DNA of 64,000 nucleotides. Source: Verrucomicrobiota bacterium (GTDB lineage: Bacteria; Verrucomicrobiota; Verrucomicrobiia; Opitutales; Opitutaceae). Made by a program: the position numbers and the translations under genes. Where the stretch lies: NCBI GenBank assembly GCA_023457715.1, contig JAEWKR010000187.1, forward strand, positions 1 through 64,000, written 5' to 3'. Position 1 is the first letter of the stretch. The number at the start of each line of letters is the position of its first letter. Below the pieces are notes generated by a model. It was not told the origin of the DNA. It saw only the letters and a list, made by a program, of their open reading frames with translations, and ran no database searches. This document shows positions 1-9,863 of the stretch, piece by piece.

Positions 1-3
1 ATT

Positions 4-69
4 TCGAATCGCTGGTGCTCTTCGCTACGCCCAAGCGGCTTCGTGTAGCGAGGAGCGCCAGCGAGTCGA
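4..69. repeat. Inverted repeat at left window edge
   Basis: The arm at 4-28 (core gtgctcttcgctac) and the arm at 44-69 (core gtagcgaggagcgcc) are close reverse complements with about 15 nt between them. The right arm recurs with a few changes at 53610-53637, so this is a dispersed family. Nothing coding is seen in positions 1-262. Confidence 0.7.
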
Positions 70-120
70 CGGCTGACCTCCAAAGCCCCGACAAATAAAC
101 CGGTCTGGCGCGAGGACGCG

Positions 121-179
121 GCCTCCGTGGTCTCTGTGTCGGAGCTCCGTGCTCTCTGTGGCTACTTCGGAATCCAGGT
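121..179. repeat. 59-bp dispersed repeat, copy 1
   Basis: This stretch matches 62744-62802 at 55 of 59 positions. Its core is a ctctgtg word repeated in tandem, followed by ggctacttcggaatcc. Immediately downstream, 177-200 carries the word ttcgacgttcaatgttcgaa, the reverse complement of the GAACATC-type word found beside the second copy at 62604-62630. This looks like the right half of the same compound element, its left half being absent or diverged. Confidence 0.75.
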
Positions 180-262
180 TCGACGTTCAATGTTCGAATT
201 GCTCCGCGCCCCTTTTCGCTTGTCAGGCACGGCTCGGACCAGACCCTCACGACACACGCAAA

Positions 263-2110
263 ATGGCCCAAGCTTACACGGAAGCGAGCATCAAGACCCT
301 GTCGTCCCTCGAGCATATCCGGCTGCGCCCGGGCATGTACATCGGTCGCCTCGGCAATGGCACTCATGCCGAAGACGGCATCTACGTGCTGCTGAAGGAA
401 ACGATCGATAACTCGATCGACGAATTCACGATGGGGCACGGCAAGCGCATCGAGGTCGAACTGAACGAGCGCACGGTCCGCGTGCGTGATTACGGTCGCG
501 GCATCCCGCTGGGCAAGCTGGTGGATTGCGTTTCCATCATCAACACCGGCGCCAAGTACGACAGCGAAACGTTCCAGAAGTCCGTCGGCTTGAACGGCGT
601 GGGCCAGAAGGCGGTCAATGCCCTCTCCCTCGGCTATCGCGCGCAGGCATTCCGCGACGGCCAGACGAAGCTGGTCGAGTTCGAAAAGGGCAAGCTGAAG
701 AAGGACAACCGCGTCGCGAGGACCGACGAGCGCAACGGCACCCTGGTCGAGTTCGAGCCGGATGAGGCGCTGTTCGGGAAGGATTTCAAATTCCGCCTCG
801 AGTTCATCGAGGACATGCTCTGGAACTACGCGTTTCTGAACCGCGGGCTGACGCTGACCCTCAACGGGAAGGCGTTCAAATCCGAGCACGGCCTGCGCGA
901 CCTGCTGCAGAAGAACCTCGTGGGCGAGCCGCTGTACCCGATCATCCATCTCGAGGGTGAGGACATCGAGGTCGCGTTCACCCACGGCGCGCACTACGGC
1001 GAGGAATACTATTCCTTTGTCAACGGGCAGCACACGACCATGGGGGGCACGCATCTTTCCGCCTTTCGTGAGGCGCTCGTGGATACGGTGCGCAACTTCT
1101 ACAAGAAGGAGTTCGATGCCGCCGACGTGCGCCAATCGATCGATGCGGCCGTCGCGGTGCGCGTGATGGAGCCAGTCTTCGAATCGCAGACGAAGACCAA
1201 GCTGGGCTCCGCCAACGTGGGGCCGAACGGCCCGAGCCTGAAGGAGTTCGTGGGGAAGTTCATCCAGCAGTCGCTCGACAACTACCTGCACAAGAACAAG
1301 GAGACGGCGGAGGTCCTGCGGTCCAAGATCGAGGAGAGCGAGCGCGAGCGGAAGGAACTGGCGGGAATTCGCAGCCTCGCCCGCGAACGGGCCAAGAAGG
1401 CGTCGCTCCACAATCGCAAACTGCGGGACTGCCGGCTGCATCTCGGCGATCGGAACGAGCGGGCCGAGCAGAGCACCCTCTTCATTGTCGAGGGTGACAG
1501 CGCCGCCGGTTCGCTGACCGCGACGCGCGACGTGCAGACCCAGGCGGTGTTTGCCCTCAAGGGCAAACCGCTGAACACGTACGGGCTGTCGAAGAAAGTC
1601 ATCTACGAAAACGAGGAGTTTCATCTCCTGCAGTCGGCGCTCAACGTGGAGGAGGGGCTGGATGGCCTGCGCTACAACAAGGTCGTGATCGCCACGGACG
1701 CCGACGTGGACGGGATGCACATCCGGCTGCTGCTGATCTCGTTTTTCCTGCAGTTCTTCCCGGATCTGATTCGCAACGGCCACCTCTTCATTCTCGAAAC
1801 GCCGCTCTTCCGCGTCCGGAACAAGAAGCGGACGATCTACTGCTACTCGGAAACGGAGAAGCAGGCCGCGATCGCCGAACTGGGTTCGACGCACGAAATC
1901 ACGCGCTTCAAGGGCCTCGGGGAGATCTCGGCGGGCGAGTTCAAGGATTTCATCGGCGAGAACATCCGTCTCGAACCCGTCACCCTCGCGCACCTGCACA
2001 ACAGCGAGGATCTGCTGAGCTTCTTCATGGGCAAGAACACGCCCGAGCGTCAGGACTTCATCATCGACAACCTGCGCGTGGAAAAAGATCTGGTGGAGGC
2101 GGCGGGGTAG
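263..2110 (+). CDS. parE: DNA topoisomerase IV subunit B (ParE/GyrB family)
   Basis: This is the ATPase and Toprim subunit of a type IIA topoisomerase; with ParC it would decatenate or relax DNA using ATP. From the ATG at 263 it has 615 residues. The GHKL ATPase comes first ([10 protein letters not shown] at 45-54, with catalytic Glu46, and [11 protein letters not shown] at 109-119). The Toprim acid EGDSA starts at Glu410 and the metal site DADVD covers 479-483. The frame is open back to 149, but the upstream 38 residues do not resemble the family, while [20 protein letters not shown] is a normal N-terminus. The partner parC is at 9864 on the same strand, separated by three unrelated genes. 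The length and separate partner fit the compact Bacteroidetes/Verrucomicrobia ParE type, but naming it ParE rather than GyrB is an inference. Confidence 0.9.
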   Translation: MAQAYTEASIKTLSSLEHIRLRPGMYIGRLGNGTHAEDGIYVLLKETIDNSIDEFTMGHGKRIEVELNERTVRVRDYGRGIPLGKLVDCVSIINTGAKYDSETFQKSVGLNGVGQKAVNALSLGYRAQAFRDGQTKLVEFEKGKLKKDNRVARTDERNGTLVEFEPDEALFGKDFKFRLEFIEDMLWNYAFLNRGLTLTLNGKAFKSEHGLRDLLQKNLVGEPLYPIIHLEGEDIEVAFTHGAHYGEEYYSFVNGQHTTMGGTHLSAFREALVDTVRNFYKKEFDAADVRQSIDAAVAVRVMEPVFESQTKTKLGSANVGPNGPSLKEFVGKFIQQSLDNYLHKNKETAEVLRSKIEESERERKELAGIRSLARERAKKASLHNRKLRDCRLHLGDRNERAEQSTLFIVEGDSAAGSLTATRDVQTQAVFALKGKPLNTYGLSKKVIYENEEFHLLQSALNVEEGLDGLRYNKVVIATDADVDGMHIRLLLISFFLQFFPDLIRNGHLFILETPLFRVRNKKRTIYCYSETEKQAAIAELGSTHEITRFKGLGEISAGEFKDFIGENIRLEPVTLAHLHNSEDLLSFFMGKNTPERQDFIIDNLRVEKDLVEAAG

Positions 2111-2120
2111 CGGGGGGAGC

Positions 2121-2403
2121 TGTAAGCAGTAAGCGGTAGGCAGCAAGCTCCGGCCACGCCTACAGCCTACAGCCTACAGCCTAAACCGGAACGATTCAGT
2201 TAACCACGAATGGACACGAATCGACACGAATGAAGACCTGGGAAAATCATCACTTCCGCGCAGGCACAGAACAGTGAGCGGGACTACGGACGGGCTGCAT
2301 TCGAGTTTCCTCTCCTATTCGTGTTCATTCGTGTGCATTCGTGGTTAATCCGTCTGCATAGTTCCGTCTAAAGCTTATAGCCTACAGCCTAAAGCTTACA
2401 GCC
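2121..2403. repeat. Compound nested inverted short-word repeat
   Basis: This fills the parE to S41-protease gap (2111-2430). The outer arms use a 7-bp word (gtaagcggtaggc at 2121-2140 on one strand; cctacagcctacagcctaaa at 2158-2183 and again at 2379-2403). The inner arms use a 9-10-bp word (ggacacgaat): 2199-2233 reads ttaaccacgaatgg then tandem copies, and 2314-2348 is its near reverse complement, ending tgcattcgtggttaa. The inner stem could reach about 30 bp with an 80-nt loop. No gene or clear promoter is seen here. Confidence 0.8.
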
Positions 2404-2430
2404 CAACGCCTGCTTGAACTGCCCGCGGTT

Positions 2431-3690
2431 ATGACAAACGTAGGCGGGATGCGCGTGTATCCACGTCTCCCAGCGCTGGCGTTCGCCCTCCTGGCGGCGC
2501 TGGCAATCGCCGGCTGCACGACGACGCCGCAGGCGAAGGTGTCCCTGGCGGAGATCCCCGCGGCGCAGCGGGCCAGGGCGGCGCAGAATCTGGAGGTTTT
2601 CCATGCGGTGTGGGACCTGGTGAACCGCAAACACTATGCCCCGGCGGTGGATGGGGTGGACTGGGAGCAGGCCGGCGCGAAGTACGGGCCCCTGGCCGCA
2701 GCGGCGCCGGATCAAGCGACGTTGTACCGGACGCTCAACGAGATGCTGGAACCGCTCCATGACAGTCACACCCGCGCGATGACTCCCGTGCAGGCCCAGG
2801 AGCGGAAGACGCGGGAACGGCCGCGGACGGGCTTCTCCATGGTGCGCGTCGATGATCACTGGGTGGTCGGTGACGTGCTGCCTGAGTCACCCGCCGCGCG
2901 CGCCGGCGTGCAGCGGGGGTGGGTGGTGCTGGCGCGCAATGGCGAGCCTCTCGATGCGCGGCCGGATTTTCGCGCGCGGGAGGGGGAGGCCGTCACGCTG
3001 GACTTCCTCGATGCAAACGACCGCGCGGTCAGGCTGACGATGAACGCCGTCACCCTCACGACGGCCGCGCAGCAGGTGGTGCGGCAACTTGCCGGCGGCG
3101 TGGTGTACCTGAGGTTCGATGAGTTCGACCGGACGGACCGCCGCTGGCTGGGCGACCAGCTCCGACGCCACGCCGAGGCTCCCGCGGTGATCGTCGACCT
3201 GCGCCGCAATCCTGGCGGTGATACCCACTCGCTCGCCATCTCGATCGGAGAATTCTTCGACCGCATGGTGAACTGCGGCACCTTTATTTCCCGCAACGGC
3301 TCCCGGACGGTCCGCCAATCCGTCCAATGGGGATCGGCGCGGTATCGCGGGCGGGTTGCGGTCCTCGTGGATTCAAGCAGCGCCAGTTCGTCGGAGATCT
3401 TCGCGGCGGTGCTGAAGGACCAGCAACGCGCGGTTGTCGTCGGACGGAAGACGGCCGGCGCGGTGCTCGCGAGCTGGTTTCACCGTCTGCCCGACGGGGG
3501 ACTGCTGCAATTGAGTCGGGAGGACTACATTGCGCCGAACGGCCGCCGGATCGAAACGAACGGGGTCGAACCGCACGTGGTGGTGACGCGCACGCTGGCC
3601 GATCTGCGGGCCGGCCGGGATCCGGATGTCGAGACGGCCCTGGCGGTGCTCCAGGCAGGTGCGGCGCCGTGGCCGCCGCCGGGCCGGTAG
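2431..3690 (+). CDS. S41-family (C-terminal processing-like) peptidase, lipoprotein
   Basis: A predicted periplasmic or outer-membrane-anchored serine protease of 419 residues. An N-terminal hydrophobic stretch ends in the lipobox LAIAGC (Cys29). A PDZ domain follows (GVQRGWVVLARNGEPLDAR region, about 135-215), then the S41 core (VVYLRFDEFD and VIVDLRRNPGGD). The nucleophile region is SSSASSSEIFA. By alignment with E. coli Tsp, the first Ser of the SSSE stretch is the nucleophile, but the general-base Lys 25 residues later aligns with Ala in RKTAGAVL. Either Lys21 of that loop substitutes or the enzyme uses another base. Met7 is an alternative start. The gene is convergent with 3776-5341 across a repeat hairpin. 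Confidence 0.85.
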   Translation: MTNVGGMRVYPRLPALAFALLAALAIAGCTTTPQAKVSLAEIPAAQRARAAQNLEVFHAVWDLVNRKHYAPAVDGVDWEQAGAKYGPLAAAAPDQATLYRTLNEMLEPLHDSHTRAMTPVQAQERKTRERPRTGFSMVRVDDHWVVGDVLPESPAARAGVQRGWVVLARNGEPLDARPDFRAREGEAVTLDFLDANDRAVRLTMNAVTLTTAAQQVVRQLAGGVVYLRFDEFDRTDRRWLGDQLRRHAEAPAVIVDLRRNPGGDTHSLAISIGEFFDRMVNCGTFISRNGSRTVRQSVQWGSARYRGRVAVLVDSSSASSSEIFAAVLKDQQRAVVVGRKTAGAVLASWFHRLPDGGLLQLSREDYIAPNGRRIETNGVEPHVVVTRTLADLRAGRDPDVETALAVLQAGAAPWPPPGR

Positions 3691-3695
3691 GTTTC

Positions 3696-3772
3696 GAGTT
3701 TTGCGTTGGGCAACCCCCAAAAACCCAAAACCCAAAACTCAAAACCCAAAACCCAAAACCCAAAACTCCTCC
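3696..3772. repeat. CCCAAAA-word inverted repeat between convergent genes
   Basis: A left arm at 3691-3710 (ggtttcgagttttgcgttgg) faces a longer right arm at 3713-3768 made of cccaaaa and ctcaaaa heptamers. The spacer is only a few bases, so a transcript could fold into a long hairpin. It lies exactly between two convergent stop codons and may act as a bidirectional terminator. The same word recurs at 9648, 38557, 62812 and 63523. Confidence 0.8.
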
Positions 3773-3775
3773 CAA

Positions 3776-5341
3776 TCACCGGCGCGGCCGCGGGCCCGGA
3801 TGTTCCGCGCGCGGGGTGATGCGTAGCGGCAGATCGAGTCGAATGCCTGTGGCCGGGGTCGACGGGGTTGTGACCGGCAGCTCCTGGTAACTCAGCCGGA
3901 GCGTGGGATCCCCCATCCAGTTGATGTGCACGCCGCGCTGGAAGGCGTTGATCGGGCTGAGATACGAAACGCCGTCATTGTTCTGAGTGAGCCGAACGCA
4001 CTCCCCGATGGTGGCGCCCAACGCCATCGGATGGATGATGAAGTTGGGCCGCCCCGACCAGGCGGCTCCGAAGCCGCCATTCGGGCTCGCCAGCGCCGCG
4101 CGCAGAATGCTCCGGGAGCGATCCCATTCCACGAGGTAGCTACCGAACATGAGGTAGAACGCGGCGGTCGAGTCCTTCGCCATGGTGGCGCTGCTGACGC
4201 CGTGATACTGCCCTTCGTGGCCGGCATAGCTGAGAAAATCGAAACTGCCGCCGCCGGCGACGAAAGCCCAGCCGTAGCGTCGTTTCTGCAGGTGCGACAG
4301 CCAGCGCTGCGCGGAGTCCGCATTATCCTCGGCGTCGGCCACCGTGATGTTTTCCGGCCCGTAGAGCGCCGCGAAACCGCGAAACGCGCCCGCCGCCGGG
4401 ACGCGTCCATAGTCCACCCCGACGCGATCGGAAATGACCCCGGCGGCTTCGAAGCGCGTCGCCCCGGTGCGGAAGGCGTGAACCTTGTCCAGATAGCGGG
4501 CGAGCAGGTCGTGTTCGCTCAAACCGGGCGTCGTTTCCGCCAGGCCCCGGAAATCGACGCGCCCCACCGCGAGGTCCACGTCGCTCGGGAGCGCGTCCAG
4601 GTCGAATACGCCGTCATTGTCCGCGTCAGGCCAGACGCCGTCCACATCCCCATAATACGCGTCCGTCGGCATGGGCCGTTTCTCGTGGTAGTCGGGCGCG
4701 TACCGGCCGGACTTGGCCACCGGCACCGCTCCCAGAAGGTAAAGACTGTGGCCCGGGCCCGCCTGGTGTTCGCGCCGGATGGCATCGCGGACGTGCGCCG
4801 GCGAAGCCTCGCGATTCACGATCAGCTGAGCGACGGTCCAACGGTCGGCCGCGAGGTCGGCTTTGAGCTGATCGATGCGGGCCGCCAAGGCGGCGGCTGC
4901 CGATTGCTCGATCACCAGGATGACCTTCCCGCGCTGCGCCGGGGCCGGGACGTTGATCCCAGCCCAGACATAGCCGGAAGCGGTGAACCCGGCGGGGGGC
5001 TCGGTCGGATCGCGAAAATCGCGCAGCACCCGGTACTCATAAACGATGCCCGGCTGAACGTTCCGGTCGGTGTACTGCAGGTCGCGTCCCAGCGACGTCG
5101 GCTCGGGCCAGGCTTCTCCGGGACGCCGGCGCGCGAGGGAGTAGGTGGGCCGGTAGCCGTTCGCGCCCACCGCGGGATCGTCGACCCAGCTCAAGCTGAT
5201 GGCGGCCGGCGACGTGGTGGTTACGACACTCAGCTGAACGGCGTGCCGCCAACTGGGATACCCGGCCGTCAACGGAGGAGCCAAGGGGAGGAGCGCCAGC
5301 AACGCAGCCAGCGCCGGACAACGGAACAAGAGCGAGCGCAT
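3776..5341 (-). CDS. Secreted protein with FN3-like and gingipain (C25)-like regions
   Basis: A predicted exported protein of 521 residues. It starts MRSLLFRCPALAALLALLPL, a signal peptide. Residues about 25-130 look like a fibronectin-III repeat (SWVDDP, YRVLRD). The rest resembles the Rossmann-type region of C25-like proteins (VILVIEQS, YLLGAVPVAKSGRYAPDYH), an EF-hand-like calcium loop DADNDGVFD, and a candidate catalytic His in SYAGHEGQYHG. Where C25 peptidases have the nucleophilic Cys, this protein reads MFGSYLVEWD, so peptidase activity is doubtful. The start at 5341 lies 13 bp after the NRPS stop, so it is probably the second gene of that operon. No C-terminal secretion tag was recognised. 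Confidence 0.6.
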   Translation of the reverse strand: MRSLLFRCPALAALLALLPLAPPLTAGYPSWRHAVQLSVVTTTSPAAISLSWVDDPAVGANGYRPTYSLARRRPGEAWPEPTSLGRDLQYTDRNVQPGIVYEYRVLRDFRDPTEPPAGFTASGYVWAGINVPAPAQRGKVILVIEQSAAAALAARIDQLKADLAADRWTVAQLIVNREASPAHVRDAIRREHQAGPGHSLYLLGAVPVAKSGRYAPDYHEKRPMPTDAYYGDVDGVWPDADNDGVFDLDALPSDVDLAVGRVDFRGLAETTPGLSEHDLLARYLDKVHAFRTGATRFEAAGVISDRVGVDYGRVPAAGAFRGFAALYGPENITVADAEDNADSAQRWLSHLQKRRYGWAFVAGGGSFDFLSYAGHEGQYHGVSSATMAKDSTAAFYLMFGSYLVEWDRSRSILRAALASPNGGFGAAWSGRPNFIIHPMALGATIGECVRLTQNNDGVSYLSPINAFQRGVHINWMGDPTLRLSYQELPVTTPSTPATGIRLDLPLRITPRAEHPGPRPRR

Positions 5342-5354
5342 GGGGAGTGGGGAT

Positions 5355-8300
5355 TTAGGGACGGCCAAGCCGGTTTTGGAGAATGGCGGCGACCTGGGCG
5401 GCCTGTGGATCCGCCAGCAGGTCCTGGTGGGTGCCGCCGATGACATGGACCTCAACATCGCGGGCGAGTTGCCGCCACTGGTCTTCGGCCGAGTACGTCA
5501 GCAGCCGGGGCCGGTGGGTGCGGAAAAGCAGGATAGGGGCCCGGATCGGTTGTGGCTGATACTGCATCATGGCGGCCCAGTGCGCCTCCGCGTGTCGTTT
5601 GAAATCCGGCGGGTAGTGCGCGAGGTCGATGTAGTCCGCGAGATGGGCCGCGCCTGGCGGGGCGGCAACGGGGCCGGCACCCGGAGCGGGTCGCCGCCGC
5701 AGGATACGGCGCATCAGCCGGCTGGTGCGGACGAGGGCGTCGCGTGGATCGCCCAATGCTTGTCGCACCCAGGCGGGACCCGTGCAGGCAAGATGGCGGA
5801 AAAACGTCAGGCTCAGGCGGCCCGGAAGGCGGGGCGCGTTGGGAGGAAAGCTGTCGAGGAGGGTGACCAGCGCCACCGTCTCTCCGGCCGCCTCCAGTTG
5901 CCGGGCCATCTCATAGGCGAGCACGCCGCCGAAACAGTAGCCGCCCAGGTAATACGGGCCGGCCGGCTGCACCGTTTTCAGGTCCGCCACATATCTCGCC
6001 GCCATCGCGTGGAACGACGACGCGGGCTCACCGACGGCCACGAACCCGTAGGCGGGCTGGTCCGGACCGAGATGCTGGGACAGCCGATGATAGGTGAACA
6101 GGCCGGCGCCGCCGCCGCCGCCCAGCGTGTGCAGCCAGAACACCGGTGACCGCGCGCGTCCTGCCTGGATTTCCACGAGCGAAGCGCGAGCGGCGGGAAC
6201 GCCCTCCTCGCGCAGCAACTGCGCCAGCGCTGCAATGGTGGGTGCACGAAACAGCACGGAGACCGGCAGGTGGCAGCCCAGCCGCTCCTGCAGGAGGGCG
6301 GACATCCGCACCGCGAGCAGCGAGTGGCCGCCGAGGGCAAAAAAGTCATCCTGGATGCCGATGGCCGATCGCCCCAGCGCCTGCTCCCAGATCTTCACCA
6401 GCGTGTGCTCGAGCGGATCGCGCGGCTCGCCGTCGGTGGGCGGCGCCCGGCGCTCCAGGGCGAGGGTCCGCGCGAGGGCCCTGGCATCGAGCTTGCCGTT
6501 GGGGGAGAGTGGCAGCGCGTCCAACGGCACGAAACGCGTCGGGATCATGTAGGCCGGAAGCCGGCGTCCCAGGTGATCGCGAAGGGCAGCGGCATCGATC
6601 GAGGCCAGCCGGGAAACGACGGCCGCGACCAGCGACGAGCCGTTTGCCGGGTCTTCGACCGCGAGCACGGCCGCCTCTTCGACTCCCGGGTGCTGCCTCA
6701 GCGCGGATTCGATTTCTCCAGGCTCGATGCGATAGCCGCGGACTTTGACCTGGCGATCGACGCGCCCGAGGTAGTCGATCCGACCGTCAGGCCTCCATCG
6801 CGCCAGGTCACCGGTCCGATACAGGCGTTCGCCCGGCAGCGACGCCACTTCGACAAAGCGCTCGGCCGTAAGGTCGGGGCGGTGCAGATAGCCGCGGGCG
6901 AGCTTGTCGCCCCCGAGGTAGAGTTCGCCCTGCACCCCGATCGGCACGGGCTCCTGGTAACTGTCGAGGATGTACGCGCGTTCGTTCGGCAGGGGCCGTC
7001 CGATCGTGGGCCGCTTCCCGGGGCGTCGATCACCCCCGATGGAGTAAACGGTGGTTTCGGTCGGCCCGTACACGTCGCAAACCCGGCGCACGGATCCTGT
7101 CGCATGCAGCGCGTCGACCAGCTCCTGCGGGCAGGGCTCGCCGGCGACGTTGACGGTTCGCACCGTCGGCGGAAGCAGTCCGGCGCGCACCACTTCCCGC
7201 ATCGCCGATGGGACTCCACTGACGAAGCGGACGCCGGCGGCTGCCGTCAGCGTTCCGAGGCTGAGCAGATTCTCGACGAGGACGATGCGCCCCCCGAGAC
7301 AGAGGGGGACGAGGCTCTCGAAAATGGAGACATCGAAGCAGGCCGACGTCGCAAACAGGATGCCGTTGAAATCGCCGGGCGCGTACCAGCAGAGCGCCCA
7401 TGCCACCAACGCCATCACGGAACGCTGGGTGATGGCCACGCCCTTCGGCTGCCCCGTCGACCCCGAGGTGTAGATGACATAGGCCAGGGACGACGCGTCC
7501 GGCTCCCGGCGTGGGCGCGGGATGGGAAGCGGGCGCTTCTCCACGGATCCTGGCGCATCAATGACGAGGCGGGGGCTGCGCGCCTCCGGGAGGCTGCCTT
7601 CCAGGTGGCGCTCGGTGAGAAGAAGCACGAGTCCCGCGTCTTCGATCACGAAACCCAGCCGTTCCGCCGGGTAGCCGGGATCCAGGGGCACGAACGCGCC
7701 GCCCGCCTTGAGGACGGCGAGGATGGCCACCAGCAGCTGCGGGGTCCGGCGAAGGAAAATCCCCACGCGGTCCTCGGCGCCGATGCCCCGGGCGCGCAAG
7801 GTGGCGGCAAGGCGTTCGGCGGCGTCGTCGAGTTCCCGATACGTGAGGCGCACCAGATCGTCGCCCGGTTCCGGCTCCCAGGTCAGCGCCACGGCGTCGG
7901 GGGTCTTCGCGACCTGCTGATGGAAAGCACCGGAAATGGTTTGGGTGGTGTCGTACGGCAGGGCGGTGGCGTTCCAATCCGTCACGATCTGACGCAGCTC
8001 CGCCGCCGACATCAGCGGAAGACGGCCCACCGGCGTCCCGGGGTCGGCGGAGATTCCTTCGAGCAATGTCACGAGGCTTCGCAGCAGCCGGGCGGCGGTG
8101 TCGCCGGCGAACAGCGTGGCGTCATACTCGAGTGCGGCGCGCATCCCCGTCGCGTCCTCGATGACGTGAAGGGTGAGGTCAAATTTCGCCTCCGCCGGGG
8201 GAATATCGAAGGGTTCACTGCGAATGCCTCCCAGGTGAAGGGGCGAGGCCGCGGCGTTTTGCAGGACAAACAGCACCTGAAAAACCGGGTTGCGATGCAT

Positions 8301-9533
8301 GCCGCGATCCGGGCACACCTCCCGGACGAGGTGTTCGAACGGCAGGTCCTGGTGGCTCATCGCACCGAACACCCGCTCGCGCACCTGGCCGAGAAATTCC
8401 CGGAACGTGGGGTCGCCTTCGAACCGCGCGCGGAAAGCGAGGAGGTTCACGAAGTACCCAATCAGATTCTCGAGGCCCCGCTTCTGCCTCCCCGCCACCG
8501 CCGTGCCGACGACAAAATCGGCCTGGCCCGTCCAGCGGTGGAGCACGCATTGAAACGCCGCGAGCAGCGTCATGAAGAGCGTCGCGCCCTCCTGCCGGGA
8601 CAGTGCGCGCAATCGGGCGGCCACGGCGTCGTCCAGCCGGTGCGAAAGCCAGCCGGCGGCGGCGCGCGCGTCGGGCCGTCGCGCGTGATCATACGGCAGG
8701 TCGAGCGCGGCCACGCTGCCCTCCAGCTCCCGCCGCCAGAACCGCCGGAGTTCCTCGGCGCGCGTGCCCGCGGGCGACGCGGCCGACGACGCCGCCCAGT
8801 CGCTGAAGCGGACGGGCACCTCGGGCAGGAGGTTGCGGGCGGAGACGGCGTCGCGACCCGCTTCGAACGAGGCATAGAGAGTCGAGAGCTCGCGAAACAG
8901 CACGCCCATGGACCACCCATCCGCCACGATGTGATGGATCGTCAGGAGCAGAAGATGATGCGCCGGGCCCCGCACCAGGACACGAGCGCGGATGAGGAGG
9001 TCGTCCGCCAGAGCGAAAGGCCGGGCCGCCTCAGCCTGGCAGAGGGTGTCGACGCTCTCGTCCTCGGCGACCAGCGTCAGCGCGATGGTCAGCTCCCGGT
9101 GTTGATGAACGACGGCGACGGGCCGACCTTCGCGCCCGATGATGTTGGTGCGAAGCGGCTCGTGACGCTGCACGATTGTATTCAGCGCGCGCTCCAGCGC
9201 GCGCAGGTCCAGCATCCCACGCAGCGACACGCCCTGGCAGAGGTTGTAGGCGGGGCTTTCGGGCTCGAGTTGGGCGAGGAACCAAAGGCTCTCCTGGGCA
9301 GGCGTGAGCGTGGGGCTGGCCTGCCCCGGCTGACGGGGAATTTCTTCGGCGCCGCCGGCGTCGGCGTTGAGGATGGCCCGGGCCTTGCGCAAACGCCGTT
9401 CCAGCGCATCGCGCGTCGCCCCGGTTCGCGGGGGCTCCGATGGCGTCAGGCGGACGACAGGGCTCGAGGCACCGGCATCGGTCGATGGGGGCGCCGGGGC
9501 GGGGGCGCGGATTCCAGCGTGAGGCGTTTCCAC
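5355..9533 (-). CDS. Single-module non-ribosomal peptide synthetase (C-A-T-TE)
   Basis: A 1392-residue synthetase. The condensation domain covers about 75-510, with its HHIVADG motif at 200-206. The adenylation domain covers about 555-1040, with A3 YTSGSTGQPKG and YGPTETT. The carrier domain has the phosphopantetheine Ser1071 in LGGHSL, and the thioesterase covers about 1125-1392. Reading the pocket by alignment to GrsA gives D-V-F-S-N-A-V-V-Y-K, which I cannot assign with confidence. The thioesterase nucleophile motif is GGYCFGG, with Cys1200 in place of the usual Ser; D in TLLDSF and H in GGTHQDLL complete a triad. A first-position C domain implies that an acyl or peptidyl group arrives from elsewhere. 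No other biosynthetic gene or PPTase is near, apart from the downstream secreted protein. Confidence 0.9.
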   Translation of the reverse strand: METPHAGIRAPAPAPPSTDAGASSPVVRLTPSEPPRTGATRDALERRLRKARAILNADAGGAEEIPRQPGQASPTLTPAQESLWFLAQLEPESPAYNLCQGVSLRGMLDLRALERALNTIVQRHEPLRTNIIGREGRPVAVVHQHRELTIALTLVAEDESVDTLCQAEAARPFALADDLLIRARVLVRGPAHHLLLLTIHHIVADGWSMGVLFRELSTLYASFEAGRDAVSARNLLPEVPVRFSDWAASSAASPAGTRAEELRRFWRRELEGSVAALDLPYDHARRPDARAAAGWLSHRLDDAVAARLRALSRQEGATLFMTLLAAFQCVLHRWTGQADFVVGTAVAGRQKRGLENLIGYFVNLLAFRARFEGDPTFREFLGQVRERVFGAMSHQDLPFEHLVREVCPDRGMHRNPVFQVLFVLQNAAASPLHLGGIRSEPFDIPPAEAKFDLTLHVIEDATGMRAALEYDATLFAGDTAARLLRSLVTLLEGISADPGTPVGRLPLMSAAELRQIVTDWNATALPYDTTQTISGAFHQQVAKTPDAVALTWEPEPGDDLVRLTYRELDDAAERLAATLRARGIGAEDRVGIFLRRTPQLLVAILAVLKAGGAFVPLDPGYPAERLGFVIEDAGLVLLLTERHLEGSLPEARSPRLVIDAPGSVEKRPLPIPRPRREPDASSLAYVIYTSGSTGQPKGVAITQRSVMALVAWALCWYAPGDFNGILFATSACFDVSIFESLVPLCLGGRIVLVENLLSLGTLTAAAGVRFVSGVPSAMREVVRAGLLPPTVRTVNVAGEPCPQELVDALHATGSVRRVCDVYGPTETTVYSIGGDRRPGKRPTIGRPLPNERAYILDSYQEPVPIGVQGELYLGGDKLARGYLHRPDLTAERFVEVASLPGERLYRTGDLARWRPDGRIDYLGRVDRQVKVRGYRIEPGEIESALRQHPGVEEAAVLAVEDPANGSSLVAAVVSRLASIDAAALRDHLGRRLPAYMIPTRFVPLDALPLSPNGKLDARALARTLALERRAPPTDGEPRDPLEHTLVKIWEQALGRSAIGIQDDFFALGGHSLLAVRMSALLQERLGCHLPVSVLFRAPTIAALAQLLREEGVPAARASLVEIQAGRARSPVFWLHTLGGGGGAGLFTYHRLSQHLGPDQPAYGFVAVGEPASSFHAMAARYVADLKTVQPAGPYYLGGYCFGGVLAYEMARQLEAAGETVALVTLLDSFPPNAPRLPGRLSLTFFRHLACTGPAWVRQALGDPRDALVRTSRLMRRILRRRPAPGAGPVAAPPGAAHLADYIDLAHYPPDFKRHAEAHWAAMMQYQPQPIRAPILLFRTHRPRLLTYSAEDQWRQLARDVEVHVIGGTHQDLLADPQAAQVAAILQNRLGRP

Positions 9534-9647
9534 AGTCGGTTCCGAGAGTAGCCCAACACCTCCTGTCCGCGCAGTGGGTGCATGCGGTACGCCTTACGCC
9601 AATTCACCCCGGGCTGAGGATCGGGAAACGGGAGGGAAGGGGGGTGA

Positions 9648-9720
9648 GGGTTTTGGTTTTGGGTTTTGAGTTTTGAGTTTTGGGTTCTTGGTTTTGAGTT
9701 TTGGGTTCTGGGTTTTGAGT
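9648..9720. repeat. GGGTTTT-word tandem repeat, single arm
   Basis: About ten imperfect heptamers (gggtttt, gagtttt, with gggttct variants) without an opposing arm. It lies in the 330-bp gap between the divergent NRPS and parC genes (9534-9863), so it cannot be a simple terminator. The rest of the gap shows no clear promoter or gene. Confidence 0.8.
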
Positions 9721-9863
9721 GGCGTGCGCGTTCCGAGGTCATGGGGCGGGCTGCGACGGCGCCCTCCTCTCAACTTCGATCCGCGAAACCCAATCCCTCG
9801 CCCCGGTTCCGTCGCTTGACGAACGGCATCGCCGCGTGACAGCGTCCGCGCTCGCCACGCGCA

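Noticed and set aside
263..2110. GyrB of a DNA gyrase
   Set aside because: The nearby A subunit lacks a clear GyrA-box series and both subunits are compact, so topoisomerase IV is preferred. Gyrase cannot be fully excluded without the rest of the genome.
6270..9551. Very long open frame antisense to the NRPS
   Set aside because: It lies wholly opposite a complete multi-domain synthetase and its translation is low-complexity Arg/Gly/Ala-rich, a by-product of GC-rich codon use. The same applies to long frames at 14073-16469, 3926-5443 and 9594-11663.
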